Below, piece by piece: positions 32,334 to 40,280 of a DNA stretch of 64,000 nucleotides. Numbering within the stretch: position 1 is the first letter of the stretch; each line of letters opens with the position of its first letter. Source of the stretch: Vibrio tritonius (GTDB lineage Bacteria > Pseudomonadota > Gammaproteobacteria > Enterobacterales > Vibrionaceae); the NCBI RefSeq assembly GCF_001547935.1, contig NZ_AP014636.1, positions 1,116,001-1,180,000 of the forward strand, written 5' to 3'. The notes below the pieces were generated by a model that did no database searches, was not told the origin of the DNA, and was given only the letters and a program-made list of their open reading frames with translations. Made by a program: the position numbers and the translations under genes.

Positions 32334-32477
32334 TTAAGTTTCATTTGAATCCCACCATAAGATAGTACCAATAATCACCGTCACAACCATTACAAATATC
32401 GATAGATCATCGAACGCAATATTGGTCATTGACTCAGCTGCACCATAGGCTTGACTCAACTCCATAAGTATTTTCAT
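32334..32477 (-). CDS. small single-span membrane protein
   Basis: 47-aa frame from the ATG at 32477. The N-terminal 24 residues are polar and acidic (ELSQAYGAAESMTNIAFDDL); residues 25-42 form a clear membrane helix (SIFVMVVTVIIGTILWW), followed by DSNET. It lies 19 bases after the 144-aa gene on the same strand. The ribosome-binding site is weak, and an internal ATG at codon 5 could be the start. The helix with aromatic belt is the main support. Function unknown. Confidence 0.5.
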   Translation of the reverse strand: MKILMELSQAYGAAESMTNIAFDDLSIFVMVVTVIIGTILWWDSNET

Positions 32478-32496
32478 TCCAGCATCTTGAGGTTAA

Positions 32497-32931
32497 TCAT
32501 ATCGCTTTCAACATATTATGGTGCGCTTGTGCCAACCCTTCGTATGAAAGTGCTGCAGTCATCGTACGCAACATAAGCTGCGCCATCCCTTTAGGTCCAA
32601 CATGGCAGACACGCCCCGTTTTTAAGCGCACCAATACTCGGTCTGCACGGATAACTATCTTACTAACTCGATGACCTAGTTCGTTGGGTAACACGTGACG
32701 CATCCAGTAGTGCACCACGAAAAAATGACGCACCCTTTGTTTGTCTACGTAAAGAATGCGGCTCAATTCTTTTTCATCAAACGCAAGCTCTTTCTTGTTA
32801 CCTACTAGAGTCAACTCCAAAAAGCGGGTATTCCACCCTCGGACGTTTTTACACTCACGTGTAATAAACTGCTGAATACGCTGATAGATATCCAAATAGT
32901 CGGCAATCATGGTTTGATAAGTCTGAGTCAC
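32497..32931 (-). CDS. unknown cytoplasmic protein
   Basis: 144 aa, not recognised. Basic and mostly helical by eye, with FDEKELSRILYVDKQRVRHF and RVSKIVIRADRVLVRLKTGR. No signal peptide, membrane helix or metal motif. GGAAACAGTGACTCAG upstream gives only a weak ribosome-binding site. It may be co-transcribed with the downstream 47-aa membrane protein. Confidence 0.65.
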   Translation of the reverse strand: MTQTYQTMIADYLDIYQRIQQFITRECKNVRGWNTRFLELTLVGNKKELAFDEKELSRILYVDKQRVRHFFVVHYWMRHVLPNELGHRVSKIVIRADRVLVRLKTGRVCHVGPKGMAQLMLRTMTAALSYEGLAQAHHNMLKAI

Positions 32932-33029
32932 TGTTTCCTCACCGGTTACTCACAATGTTGAGTGGTCAGATTAAGGAAATAGGTCCAATAGAGAGAATCA
33001 TAAGCTTATAAACGGCTTATCATAGAGTG

Positions 33030-33064
33030 TCGCAAACAACAAAAGGCTCACCGTAGTGAGCCTT
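33030..33064 (-). terminator. intrinsic terminator after the 632-aa membrane protein
   Basis: Stem AAGGCTCAC/GTGAGCCTT (33043-33051 with 33056-33064), loop CGTA, followed on the minus strand by TTTTGTTGTTTG. It lies 42 bases past the stop codon. Confidence 0.85.
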
Positions 33065-33106
33065 GTATGATGAGTTTCCGATTTTCTACGTGGGATAACG
33101 GATTTG

Positions 33107-35005
33107 CTACTCAGAATCGGGCGCCTGAGAGCGCTCAATATACCCAGCTGCTTGACCTAAATTTTCACTGTCTAATGCTTTATTTTCCGTACTATTAGGT
33201 TGCATTGAACGAGTTTGCTGGTTGATATCATGAATCTGTGAGGCGTTGTGTAAATCACGTTCACTGGTAATCGAAGCGATAGATTCACGATCTTTGAGGA
33301 AGGCCCGCATATCATGTTTGATACTCGCCAATTCCTCTTCATTTTTATGTAATTCTAAAATGTAACGCGGGTATTCAAGGTTACGCATACCGGTAGAAGC
33401 GAAGGTGCTCGACACAATGCGAGACACAATTACCCAAGGCGTGATACTGGAGCGAACCAAGACATTTTCTGAGCGAGTCGAATCATTAATTCCAGTACCG
33501 GTGGAAATTTTCGATTCACTAAAAGTACCTTCCACTTTGATGTAGATAAGGTTACTTTCAAACAGCATTTCTGCGTAAAAGAGATGCCCAGTTTTCACCA
33601 ATATATTAGCGAATGCTCTGATAAATAAACCACTCACTAAAAGTTGTACGATGCCTGTCAAATGCGTCTTACCAAACACAAGCCACGCTTGCTGAGCGGC
33701 ATCATTTGAACGCGCTGTCACTGCGGTTTGGATTGCATGGTACGCATCGATCACACTGTAAGCCAACCAGACGGTCACCAATGCAGCAGCAATAAAGAGA
33801 ATTCGACCCAAAACAACAGCAAAAAAGCGAGAGTTGTCATAAGCACTACCTAAGTTCATGGAGTGAATACGTGGTTGAACTTCCTGAGTCATTTCACCAC
33901 GAAACGAGCCCTTGCCATCGACTTGCTCGTTTAATGCTGGCTCCAGCATCTTATACACTCGGTTTGGCGCTTCTTGATAACGACGATTTGCCATCACCAA
34001 ATTGTCTAAATTAATAAAAATTTCATTGGGATGGATACTCTCTTGCCAGTTTTCGCGTAACTCTGACACCTCAGCGACAGCATCACCAAAGGCCAATCTT
34101 TTTTTCAGTAATAGAACATTAAAGACAGTGACAATGATTCCGCCAGTGAGAGCCATCAACATAAACCAAAGTGGGTGAACGTTTAGCCAGTCGTTGACTA
34201 AAGATTGAATGGCTCCAGATGGCACTTTCATAAACGCCAAAATCCATTGCAGACCAAACCCAATGACGGTTGGTATCAGGATCGCGGCTGCAATAGTCTT
34301 AGCAACGTCAATCACACTTAAGCCATCAACGCCCTTTTCAACCTCGCGTTGTGAGCCCATAAAACGCCCTGCTCCAAACCACGTTTTGAGTAGGTGGAGC
34401 ACCACAAAAATCGAGTAAACGGGGAAAATAGTCTCACCAAGTTGGCCAGCGAAACCCGCAAGGGTAACAAAAGCAACCAACGCATAGACCACAAAAATCA
34501 GCACGGTTTTTACCCAAGCGGAAAAGAGATACTGTGCTTGATTACGAATCATATAAGGCATGAATGTTAACCTTGGCACTACGCTATGTAATAGCCGAGC
34601 GATGATTCCCTGCGGCTCTACGAACGTAATATTTTTTCTGCCCATCAGCATTTCAGTTAATTCGCTTCCTTGGTAAGCAACGTATTGCGCCTCTTGAGTT
34701 GCCGTTTGCGACTGTGATTCACTGAAATTTTGGGCAAGCGACGTGGGATGATTACGTCCAACGAAGTAACGCAGCATAGCTGATACACCAGCCGCGACGG
34801 TCCAAATACCACTGACCAGCATACCCAAACCAAATAGAGCGAAAACCCACCCACCGAGAACATCTTGCTTTACCGATGCTGCAGCTTGCACCAACAAATA
34901 AACACCAATTAGAGCCACGATAACACCACCTATGGTGTTTATTACGCCCTCTTTCTTAAAAGGGTTCTTAATTCCTAGGTTAATTGAACCGTAATCAAAT
35001 GCCAT
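33107..35005 (-). CDS. large unknown multi-span membrane protein
   Basis: 632 aa, not recognised. About ten hydrophobic segments: two near residues 25-80, a group at 165-300, and two near 400-490. Between them, residues 300-390 form a hydrophilic loop with Arg/Asn-rich sequence (LDNLVMANRRYQEAPNRVYK). The soluble C-terminal 140 residues include ESKISTGTGINDSTRSENVL and a coiled-coil-like stretch (ELHKNEEELASIKHDMRAFL). No transport signature is visible. The SRSSITPWV-type region and partial symmetry suggest a secretion- or motor-associated membrane scaffold, but that is a guess. Single gene with its own terminator. Confidence 0.65.
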   Translation of the reverse strand: MAFDYGSINLGIKNPFKKEGVINTIGGVIVALIGVYLLVQAAASVKQDVLGGWVFALFGLGMLVSGIWTVAAGVSAMLRYFVGRNHPTSLAQNFSESQSQTATQEAQYVAYQGSELTEMLMGRKNITFVEPQGIIARLLHSVVPRLTFMPYMIRNQAQYLFSAWVKTVLIFVVYALVAFVTLAGFAGQLGETIFPVYSIFVVLHLLKTWFGAGRFMGSQREVEKGVDGLSVIDVAKTIAAAILIPTVIGFGLQWILAFMKVPSGAIQSLVNDWLNVHPLWFMLMALTGGIIVTVFNVLLLKKRLAFGDAVAEVSELRENWQESIHPNEIFINLDNLVMANRRYQEAPNRVYKMLEPALNEQVDGKGSFRGEMTQEVQPRIHSMNLGSAYDNSRFFAVVLGRILFIAAALVTVWLAYSVIDAYHAIQTAVTARSNDAAQQAWLVFGKTHLTGIVQLLVSGLFIRAFANILVKTGHLFYAEMLFESNLIYIKVEGTFSESKISTGTGINDSTRSENVLVRSSITPWVIVSRIVSSTFASTGMRNLEYPRYILELHKNEEELASIKHDMRAFLKDRESIASITSERDLHNASQIHDINQQTRSMQPNSTENKALDSENLGQAAGYIERSQAPDSE

Positions 35006-35072
35006 TGTACTACCTTATGCCAACCTAAGCTTTTGAAGATTAAACCTCTCAAACTGCAGGATATGTATTCTC

Positions 35073-35470
35073 ATACTCAAATAACCTCAAGATGCAGAAA
35101 CAATATCTTGAGCTTAATTGGGTACATAATGTCGCCGTCTATATTAAGGGGAAACGTATGCCGACTTTTTGCAAACTATGGGATTCTCTGCACAAAATTG
35201 ACCTTCAGGGAGCCAGTTTCCCCCAAAAGCGGTAGTGCATTGCCGTCGCTCGCTCGTTATCGTCTCAATAACGGCAAATAACTAGACTCCCGTTCCATTA
35301 GTGAGGAGATGCTGATAATTGTGTGATCTTTATCGAAAGGGAAAAATTAACTCGTTTCTCGCTAACACAGTACAAAACGAAGTTCGGTTACACTCAGCAC
35401 AATACCCAAATGACCTCAAGATGAAGAATGACCTTCTCTCTGAAACAGAATCTTTAGGTTACTTGGGAGT
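35073..35470. repeat. degenerate MITE-like ends in a gene-free region
   Basis: The 553-bp spacer between 35006 and 35558 holds worn copies of the MITE ends. A short inverted pair lies at 35073-35124 (ACTCAAATAACCTCAAGATGC facing ATCTTGAGCTTAATTGGGTA). Another pair lies at 35401-35470 (TACCCAAATGACCTCAAGAT facing TTTAGGTTACTTGGG). The stretch between them has no gene. It may be one element of about 400 bp with an insertion or two small ones. Confidence 0.6.
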
Positions 35471-35558
35471 TAAAATTAACTGCGAACATACGTAGTAAAA
35501 TATATTGGCTAGTGCAGCACCTTTCGTCATGGTGCTAATAATAAAAAGAGACCTTTCT

Positions 35559-36197
35559 ATGACAATGGAAACGCCTGTGACTCAAGAGTCACAACTCAGT
35601 GCGAAATGGCTTAAACGCTTTGAGTTGCTCGATCAATTCAATGCTATCAATAGAAACCGCACCGACATTCTACGTGATAAAGCATTTCGTGCTTTACCTT
35701 GGAAAAAACGCTTTCTCATCACGACCAACTTGTGGGCGTTCTTATTCGGACCGCTTTACTACTTCGCAAAAAAAATGCATCGCAAAGGCTTTGTTATCTT
35801 AGGGATAGCCTCGCTTTGGAGCGCAATGCTCACCGTAATTGAATACCAATTTAGTCTGACTTTGCCGGCTTTTTGTTTCAGTATTCTTCCTAGCGTAATT
35901 TGTGCTTCGTACGCTAATTTTGATTACTATTTAAAAAAAGAAATTGGTCAAATCATGTGGGCTAGAGCACCGTTCTGGCTTCATACCACATCGGGGGTTG
36001 CTATATTTACGTTGTTAGGCATTGGCATTAATATTTGGGCTATTCAAGATGTGATGCAGCATGAGTATTACACCTATGATGCACAACATGCATTTATAAC
36101 AGAAACGGTTCGCTGTGGTGATTCAATCATCCATGTCACCACTGGGGAATATCGGTTTAATAGCAAAGAGTCGATCTGCGAATTACTACAAGAATAA
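35559..36197 (+). CDS. DUF2628 domain membrane protein
   Basis: 212 aa. The DUF2628 pattern is clear in the first 120 residues: a charged helical start, then LPWKKRFLITTNLWAFLFGP-LYYF, with three or four membrane helices (GFVILGIASLWSAMLTVIEY and SIFCFSILPSVICASYANF-like). A further helix (GVAIFTLLGIGINIWAIQDV) anchors a C-terminal periplasmic part with two Cys (VRCGDS, SICELL). Function of the family is not known. Start set at the ATG at 35559, which has AGAGA upstream; 35565 and 35505 are alternatives. Confidence 0.8.
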   Translation: MTMETPVTQESQLSAKWLKRFELLDQFNAINRNRTDILRDKAFRALPWKKRFLITTNLWAFLFGPLYYFAKKMHRKGFVILGIASLWSAMLTVIEYQFSLTLPAFCFSILPSVICASYANFDYYLKKEIGQIMWARAPFWLHTTSGVAIFTLLGIGINIWAIQDVMQHEYYTYDAQHAFITETVRCGDSIIHVTTGEYRFNSKESICELLQE

Positions 36198-36232
36198 GCT
36201 AATCGCTAGTTTTACTTCTTTGATTCTTGGAC

Positions 36233-36269
36233 AACCAAGACAGCGCTAAGTACTGTCTTGGTTATTTTC
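36233..36269 (+). terminator. intrinsic terminator after the DUF2628 gene
   Basis: Perfect 11-bp stem AACCAAGACAG/CTGTCTTGGTT (36233-36243 with 36253-36263) followed by ATTTTC, 35 bases past the stop codon. Confidence 0.85.
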
Positions 36270-36273
36270 ACTG

Positions 36274-36410
36274 TATACCCATGTAACCTCAAGATGCGGT
36301 TTCAGCGAGAAGGTATTCGCTCATAGGCAAGGCACCGATTTGAATACATAGTTATTCTTTGAATACATAGTTATTCTACGTAGAAAATCGGTAACGCAGC
36401 ATAGGAGCGA
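36274..36410 (+). repeat. MITE-like Vibrio repeat, copy B
   Basis: Starts TATACCCATGTAACCTCAAG and runs through the same inner blocks as copy C to GCATAGGAGCGAAAC. It carries a 19-bp internal tandem duplication (the TTTGAATACATAGTTATTC block twice). It ends 18 bases from the stop codon of the minus-strand GH43 gene. Confidence 0.85.
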
Positions 36411-36427
36411 AACACAGTTTCCTGAGA

Positions 36428-38638
36428 TCAGTTCTGTTTGACCAAACTAAACATCTGCGACGAATCTCCTGCAATGCATTGGTATTGTACGATGTTTGCC
36501 CCATCACGACTGGCATCTGCTGCAACCTGTAAGCAGAGTCCACTATTACGATTAATGATTCGCCATTTACCAGAACCGGCAGCTTGGAAACGAAATTGTT
36601 GATCCAAACCATCGTCAAAACGGCTCAATTCAATGTTCGTATTACTAGTCCGATAGCCATTTTTCACTGTCACGGCTTGCGTAGGCGCATTGAGTGGTGA
36701 AATACGATGCCAAATTTCATCCACACTCGATATCGCAAATTTTTGGCAATCGTTATTTAACCAACTCCACTGTTCTACATTGGTTCCATCACTGGTTGCA
36801 CAATTAGTGATATCAATCGCTTTACCTGATATCAATGGTGTAATTCGATACGTTCCACTGACCGTGGTATTGACGACGTTTGACGTGCTGACATCTCTTA
36901 AATAGAAACGCTGGCAAATGTTATCAAGGTCTGCATAGACACCGACTGCCGTACCGTCATCTAACGCACAGTTGGTCAAATCGAGCAATTTACCATTCGT
37001 TGCAGAAACAAAGCGATATCCCCCTTCATCTCTCGGACGAACATACCATTGTGCTGCGTTACTGGTGCAATTAGAAAAACGAGTACTGCTGCTTTCAGCT
37101 GCCAAGCAAGTATTGTTAGCACCGGTGTTCGTCAGCGTCACAGTACCATTAGATTGCGCATTAATTTGCCATAGCTGGCTGTCCTTTTCACTCCATCCTT
37201 GCTGCTCCGTTGAGGAGTCTGTCGCCGTTAGAACTCGCCCACTTTGACCACTCACAATGGCGATGTCACCCGTTGTTGATAGACTCCAACCACGACTACA
37301 ATCCTCCCCGCCGCATGCAGCAAAAGATTCGTTGCTGGTGGCGTTGGTCAATGTAAGCAATCCATCAGAATCGATACCAAAGCGCCATTTTTGGCAGTCC
37401 GAATTTTGCCATGGCAAGAATGATTGGCTACTACTGCATTGATATCCTGATAAAAAGTTACCATCTTGGTTGGCAAGACGAACCACACCATCACCAATTT
37501 GGTCGACAATAACGTTGATAGCGCTGTCCAACTGTGCAGTGCCATTCTCTTTAAGTGTATAGTGACTCAGCTTGAGCATTGGAGCTTCAGGTTTCACTTT
37601 CATTGGGCCATTTTCACCGGAAGGTACAGCGATTGCGGCGCCAGTAGCAACAGGCTGACCAAAGTTTGGCGTACCGTCGCTATTCCAAGTAAAGGATTGC
37701 GCGCGAAGTGAACGTGTTGTACCACAACCGTAGCTAGCGCTGGCATTGGCGTGATAAACAAGCCAATCTTCTTTGCCATCTGGCGAAGTAAAAAAGCCAT
37801 TATGTCCTGGGGCGTAAACCCCATTGGCCGATTCAAACACCGGCTCTGACGTTTTGATCCAGCTATCGATACTTAGCGGGTCATCTCCGGTTAACTCCAG
37901 TAAACCCAATTTATAGCTTGATGTCGCACAGTAGCTCGCCGAATAGACCACATAGACATGACCGTTATAAATCAAGGGTTCTGGCCCTTCATTGACATTC
38001 ATCCCAACTTGTTCCCAATCCAATGACGGTGAACTTAACAAGCTAGGAGAGCCTGATGCGGTCCAAGGGTCAGACATTTCTACAATAAAGAGCTGTTGGT
38101 AATCACCGTTCCATTGCGAATACATCAAATAGAGCTGACCTTTGATAGTGATGTAACTACCATCAATATTGTAGCTATCCTCCAACGGAGAACCTTTATA
38201 TTCATAAGGCCCCATTGGATCATCACCTTGGCTTTCTAACACCGAAATATGCTGATAATCATACGTTCCGTTTTGACCAGAGGTATAAAGCATATACCAG
38301 CGCCAACCATTGGGACCATTTAAGCGGTGAAATTCAAAAGCCCAAAAATTGCAGCAACGTGAAGAATCAGTCTCAGACCATACGTTCACTGGTGTTGCAT
38401 CGGCTAAGCCCGCTAAAGTGGGTGATTTGCGCATTTCTAACTGAGAACTCCACGTTGTGGTCGCAGAATAATAGTTACCGTGATAGTACATGAGCCAAGG
38501 ATCAGCTCCGTTTTCATAAATAGGGTTGGTAAATGTGGTCGAACTGGCAAAGCTGTTACTTATCGCAAATAAAGATAAGCACAGTAATGCTAATCCTCGA
38601 CTCCACCAGTGACGATACATCCACTGAGTTGTTTTCAT
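36428..38638 (-). CDS. secreted GH43 alpha-L-arabinofuranosidase with ricin-type lectin domains
   Basis: 736-aa exported enzyme. Signal peptide in the first 31 residues (ALLCLSLFAISNSFA). The five-bladed GH43 domain spans about 32-350; its three acidic residues are Asp in NGADPWLMY, Asp in NIDGSYIT and Glu in NEGPEPLIY. From about 365 to the end come two beta-trefoil, CBM13-like regions with Q-x-W/F repeats (QKWRF, QLWQI, QRFYL, QKFAI, QQFRF, QMFSL). Such enzymes release arabinose from arabinan side chains of pectin. A KdgR-like palindrome lies 153 bases upstream, which fits pectin-linked control. The exact cleavage specificity is not readable. Confidence 0.88.
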   Translation of the reverse strand: MKTTQWMYRHWWSRGLALLCLSLFAISNSFASSTTFTNPIYENGADPWLMYYHGNYYSATTTWSSQLEMRKSPTLAGLADATPVNVWSETDSSRCCNFWAFEFHRLNGPNGWRWYMLYTSGQNGTYDYQHISVLESQGDDPMGPYEYKGSPLEDSYNIDGSYITIKGQLYLMYSQWNGDYQQLFIVEMSDPWTASGSPSLLSSPSLDWEQVGMNVNEGPEPLIYNGHVYVVYSASYCATSSYKLGLLELTGDDPLSIDSWIKTSEPVFESANGVYAPGHNGFFTSPDGKEDWLVYHANASASYGCGTTRSLRAQSFTWNSDGTPNFGQPVATGAAIAVPSGENGPMKVKPEAPMLKLSHYTLKENGTAQLDSAINVIVDQIGDGVVRLANQDGNFLSGYQCSSSQSFLPWQNSDCQKWRFGIDSDGLLTLTNATSNESFAACGGEDCSRGWSLSTTGDIAIVSGQSGRVLTATDSSTEQQGWSEKDSQLWQINAQSNGTVTLTNTGANNTCLAAESSSTRFSNCTSNAAQWYVRPRDEGGYRFVSATNGKLLDLTNCALDDGTAVGVYADLDNICQRFYLRDVSTSNVVNTTVSGTYRITPLISGKAIDITNCATSDGTNVEQWSWLNNDCQKFAISSVDEIWHRISPLNAPTQAVTVKNGYRTSNTNIELSRFDDGLDQQFRFQAAGSGKWRIINRNSGLCLQVAADASRDGANIVQYQCIAGDSSQMFSLVKQN

Positions 38639-38790
38639 CGTTATTCTCCGTTACACGTTATTTGGTCGTGTTTAGTGCGTAATGGCTGGCAAAAACTGAA
38701 TAACCACATAGGCATTGAAACACTTAAAAACTATACGAAGCAGCGACTTAAAAGACCTAATCGACAAACGTGATCTGCCACCAAATAGAA

Positions 38791-38809
38791 AATGAAACAT
38801 TATTTCATT
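38791..38809. promoter_or_regulatory. KdgR-like operator
   Basis: AATGAAACATTATTTCATT is a palindrome with perfect 7-bp arms and a 5-base centre and fits the KdgR box of pectinolytic gammaproteobacteria. It lies 153 bases upstream of the GH43 start, with no other gene between. Confidence 0.72.
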
Positions 38810-38973
38810 TATTAATTTGGACACCATATCAACATTTGTATTTCATTTTGGTAAGGAAACTAAAAATAACCGGAATGATGAGATGTCTGCTTAGATGTTT
38901 CTCGCAAAGGAAATCGAGAGCTACAGAATAGAGATGGGTCGGGACGGGAACCGTTATAGGCAAAATCAAGACA
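38810..38973. other. intergenic region
   Basis: Gene-free stretch between the GH43 operator and the ribosomal protein terminator. A second ATTTCATTTT half-site lies near 38840. No other feature seen. Confidence 0.45.
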
Positions 38974-39000
38974 AGAAAAAAGGAGAGCTACGCTCTCCTT
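38974..39000 (-). terminator. intrinsic terminator of the thrS-infC-rpmI-rplT transcript
   Basis: Stem AGGAGAGC/GCTCTCCT (38981-38988 with 38992-38999) followed on the minus strand by six T, 25 bases past the rplT stop codon. Confidence 0.88.
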
Positions 39001-39024
39001 TATCTTAAACCTTCAAACCGCTAA

Positions 39025-39378
39025 TTAAAGAGCAGCTTTCGCTTTTTCAACTAGAACTGCAAATGCAGCTTTGTCGAATACCGCGATGTCCGCAAGGATC
39101 TTACGGTCGATCTCGATAGATGCTTTCTTAAGACCATTGATGAAACGGCTGTAAGATAGACCATTTTGACGAGACGCAGCATTGATACGTGCAATCCAAA
39201 GTTGACGGAATTGACGTTTCTTGTTGCGACGGTCACGGTAAGCGTATTGACCAGCTTTAGTAACTGCTTGGAAAGCTACACGATATACACGTGAACGTGC
39301 ACCGTAGTAACCTTTAGCTTGTTTCAGAACTTTCTTATGACGTGCACGAGCTTGTACACCACGTTTTACGCGAGGCAT
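39025..39378 (-). CDS. rplT: 50S ribosomal protein L20
   Basis: 117 aa, normal length. The basic N-terminal tail [18 protein letters not shown] and the globular part with [11 protein letters not shown] are diagnostic. It binds 23S rRNA early in 50S assembly and, in E. coli, represses its own operon by binding leader RNA. It is last in the infC-rpmI-rplT order, 46 bases after rpmI. Confidence 0.98.
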   Translation of the reverse strand: MPRVKRGVQARARHKKVLKQAKGYYGARSRVYRVAFQAVTKAGQYAYRDRRNKKRQFRQLWIARINAASRQNGLSYSRFINGLKKASIEIDRKILADIAVFDKAAFAVLVEKAKAAL

Positions 39379-39424
39379 TATGCTTCTCCTAAACTAAACG
39401 AATTAATAACTAACTAAAAACAAA

Positions 39425-39619
39425 TTAAGCGTATGGCAGACAACGAACGATACCCGCAACTTCACATTTAGGAAGAATTGAGTTTGGACGTAGTTGACGT
39501 TTGTTCTTAGTAGTACGCTTAGTCAGGATGTGACGTTTGGTAGCGTGTTTGAACTTAAAACCACCAGCAGTTTTCTTGAAACGCTTAGCAGCACCTTTGT
39601 TGTTTTTCATCTTAGGCAT
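39425..39619 (-). CDS. rpmI: 50S ribosomal protein L35
   Basis: 64 aa, highly basic: [20 protein letters not shown] at the start and IVRCLPYA at the end. The start is the ATG at 39619, where all L35 proteins begin with MPK; the 12 extra upstream residues are not coding. It follows infC after a spacer that contains a terminator-like hairpin. Confidence 0.97.
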   Translation of the reverse strand: MPKMKNNKGAAKRFKKTAGGFKFKHATKRHILTKRTTKNKRQLRPNSILPKCEVAGIVRCLPYA

Positions 39620-39667
39620 GATGAATAACTCCGCATTGTAGTAGTTAAATAACAATAGTAATTAAGG

Positions 39668-39702
39668 CGAATTAAAAACTGGCCATTTAAAACGGCCAGT
39701 TT
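39668..39702 (-). terminator. hairpin with T-run between infC and rpmI
   Basis: Stem AAACTGGCC/GGCCAGTTT (39676-39684 with 39694-39702) followed on the minus strand by TTAAT. It lies inside the operon, so it probably gives partial termination or takes part in L20 autoregulation, for which this spacer is the known target in E. coli. Confidence 0.65.
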
Positions 39703-39725
39703 CAATTACTTGCGAATGCCGTTAA

Positions 39726-40277
39726 TTACTTCTTCTTAGGGGCCAACACCATGATCATCTGGCGACCTTCAATCTTCGATGGGAAAGATTCTACTGCTGC
39801 AAAATCAGCGGTATCTTCTTTCAAACGATGAAGAACGTCTACACCGATGTCTTGGTGAGCCATTTCGCGGCCACGGAAGCGAATAGTAACTTTCACTTTG
39901 TTGCCGTCTTCTAGGAAACGTAACAGGTTGCGTAGTTTTACCTGATAGTCACCAATGTCAGTTCCAGGACGGAATTTGATTTCCTTGATCTGGACCTGTT
40001 TTTGCTTTTTCTTCTGCTCTTTTGTAGCCTTGCTCTTCTCAAAGAGGAACTTGCCATAGTCCATCACACGACAGACTGGTGGCTCGGCGTTAGGGCTGAT
40101 CTCTACGAGATCCAAACCAGCTTCATCTGCAGCTGCTAGTGCTTCTTGAATCGATACAACACCAACAGATTCACCGTCAACGCCAGTCAAACGAACTTCA
40201 CGAACGCCACGAATTTCACCGTTTAAACGGTGCTGGTTTTGTTTGGCCGGCACTTGGCCACGTCTTCCGCCTTTAAT
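39726..40277 (-). CDS. infC: translation initiation factor IF-3
   Basis: 183 aa including the rare AUU start codon at 40277, the first of the frame [25 protein letters not shown] lies 7 bases upstream. AUU starts are the rule for infC in enterics and vibrios and let IF-3 repress its own synthesis, because IF-3 rejects non-canonical starts. Both domains are visible: N-domain to about residue 80 with [12 protein letters not shown], a Lys-rich linker ([20 protein letters not shown]), and the C-domain ending [12 protein letters not shown]. The frame opens 3 bases after the thrS stop codon. Confidence 0.95.
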   Translation of the reverse strand: MKGGRRGQVPAKQNQHRLNGEIRGVREVRLTGVDGESVGVVSIQEALAAADEAGLDLVEISPNAEPPVCRVMDYGKFLFEKSKATKEQKKKQKQVQIKEIKFRPGTDIGDYQVKLRNLLRFLEDGNKVKVTIRFRGREMAHQDIGVDVLHRLKEDTADFAAVESFPSKIEGRQMIMVLAPKKK

Positions 40278-40280
40278 AGT

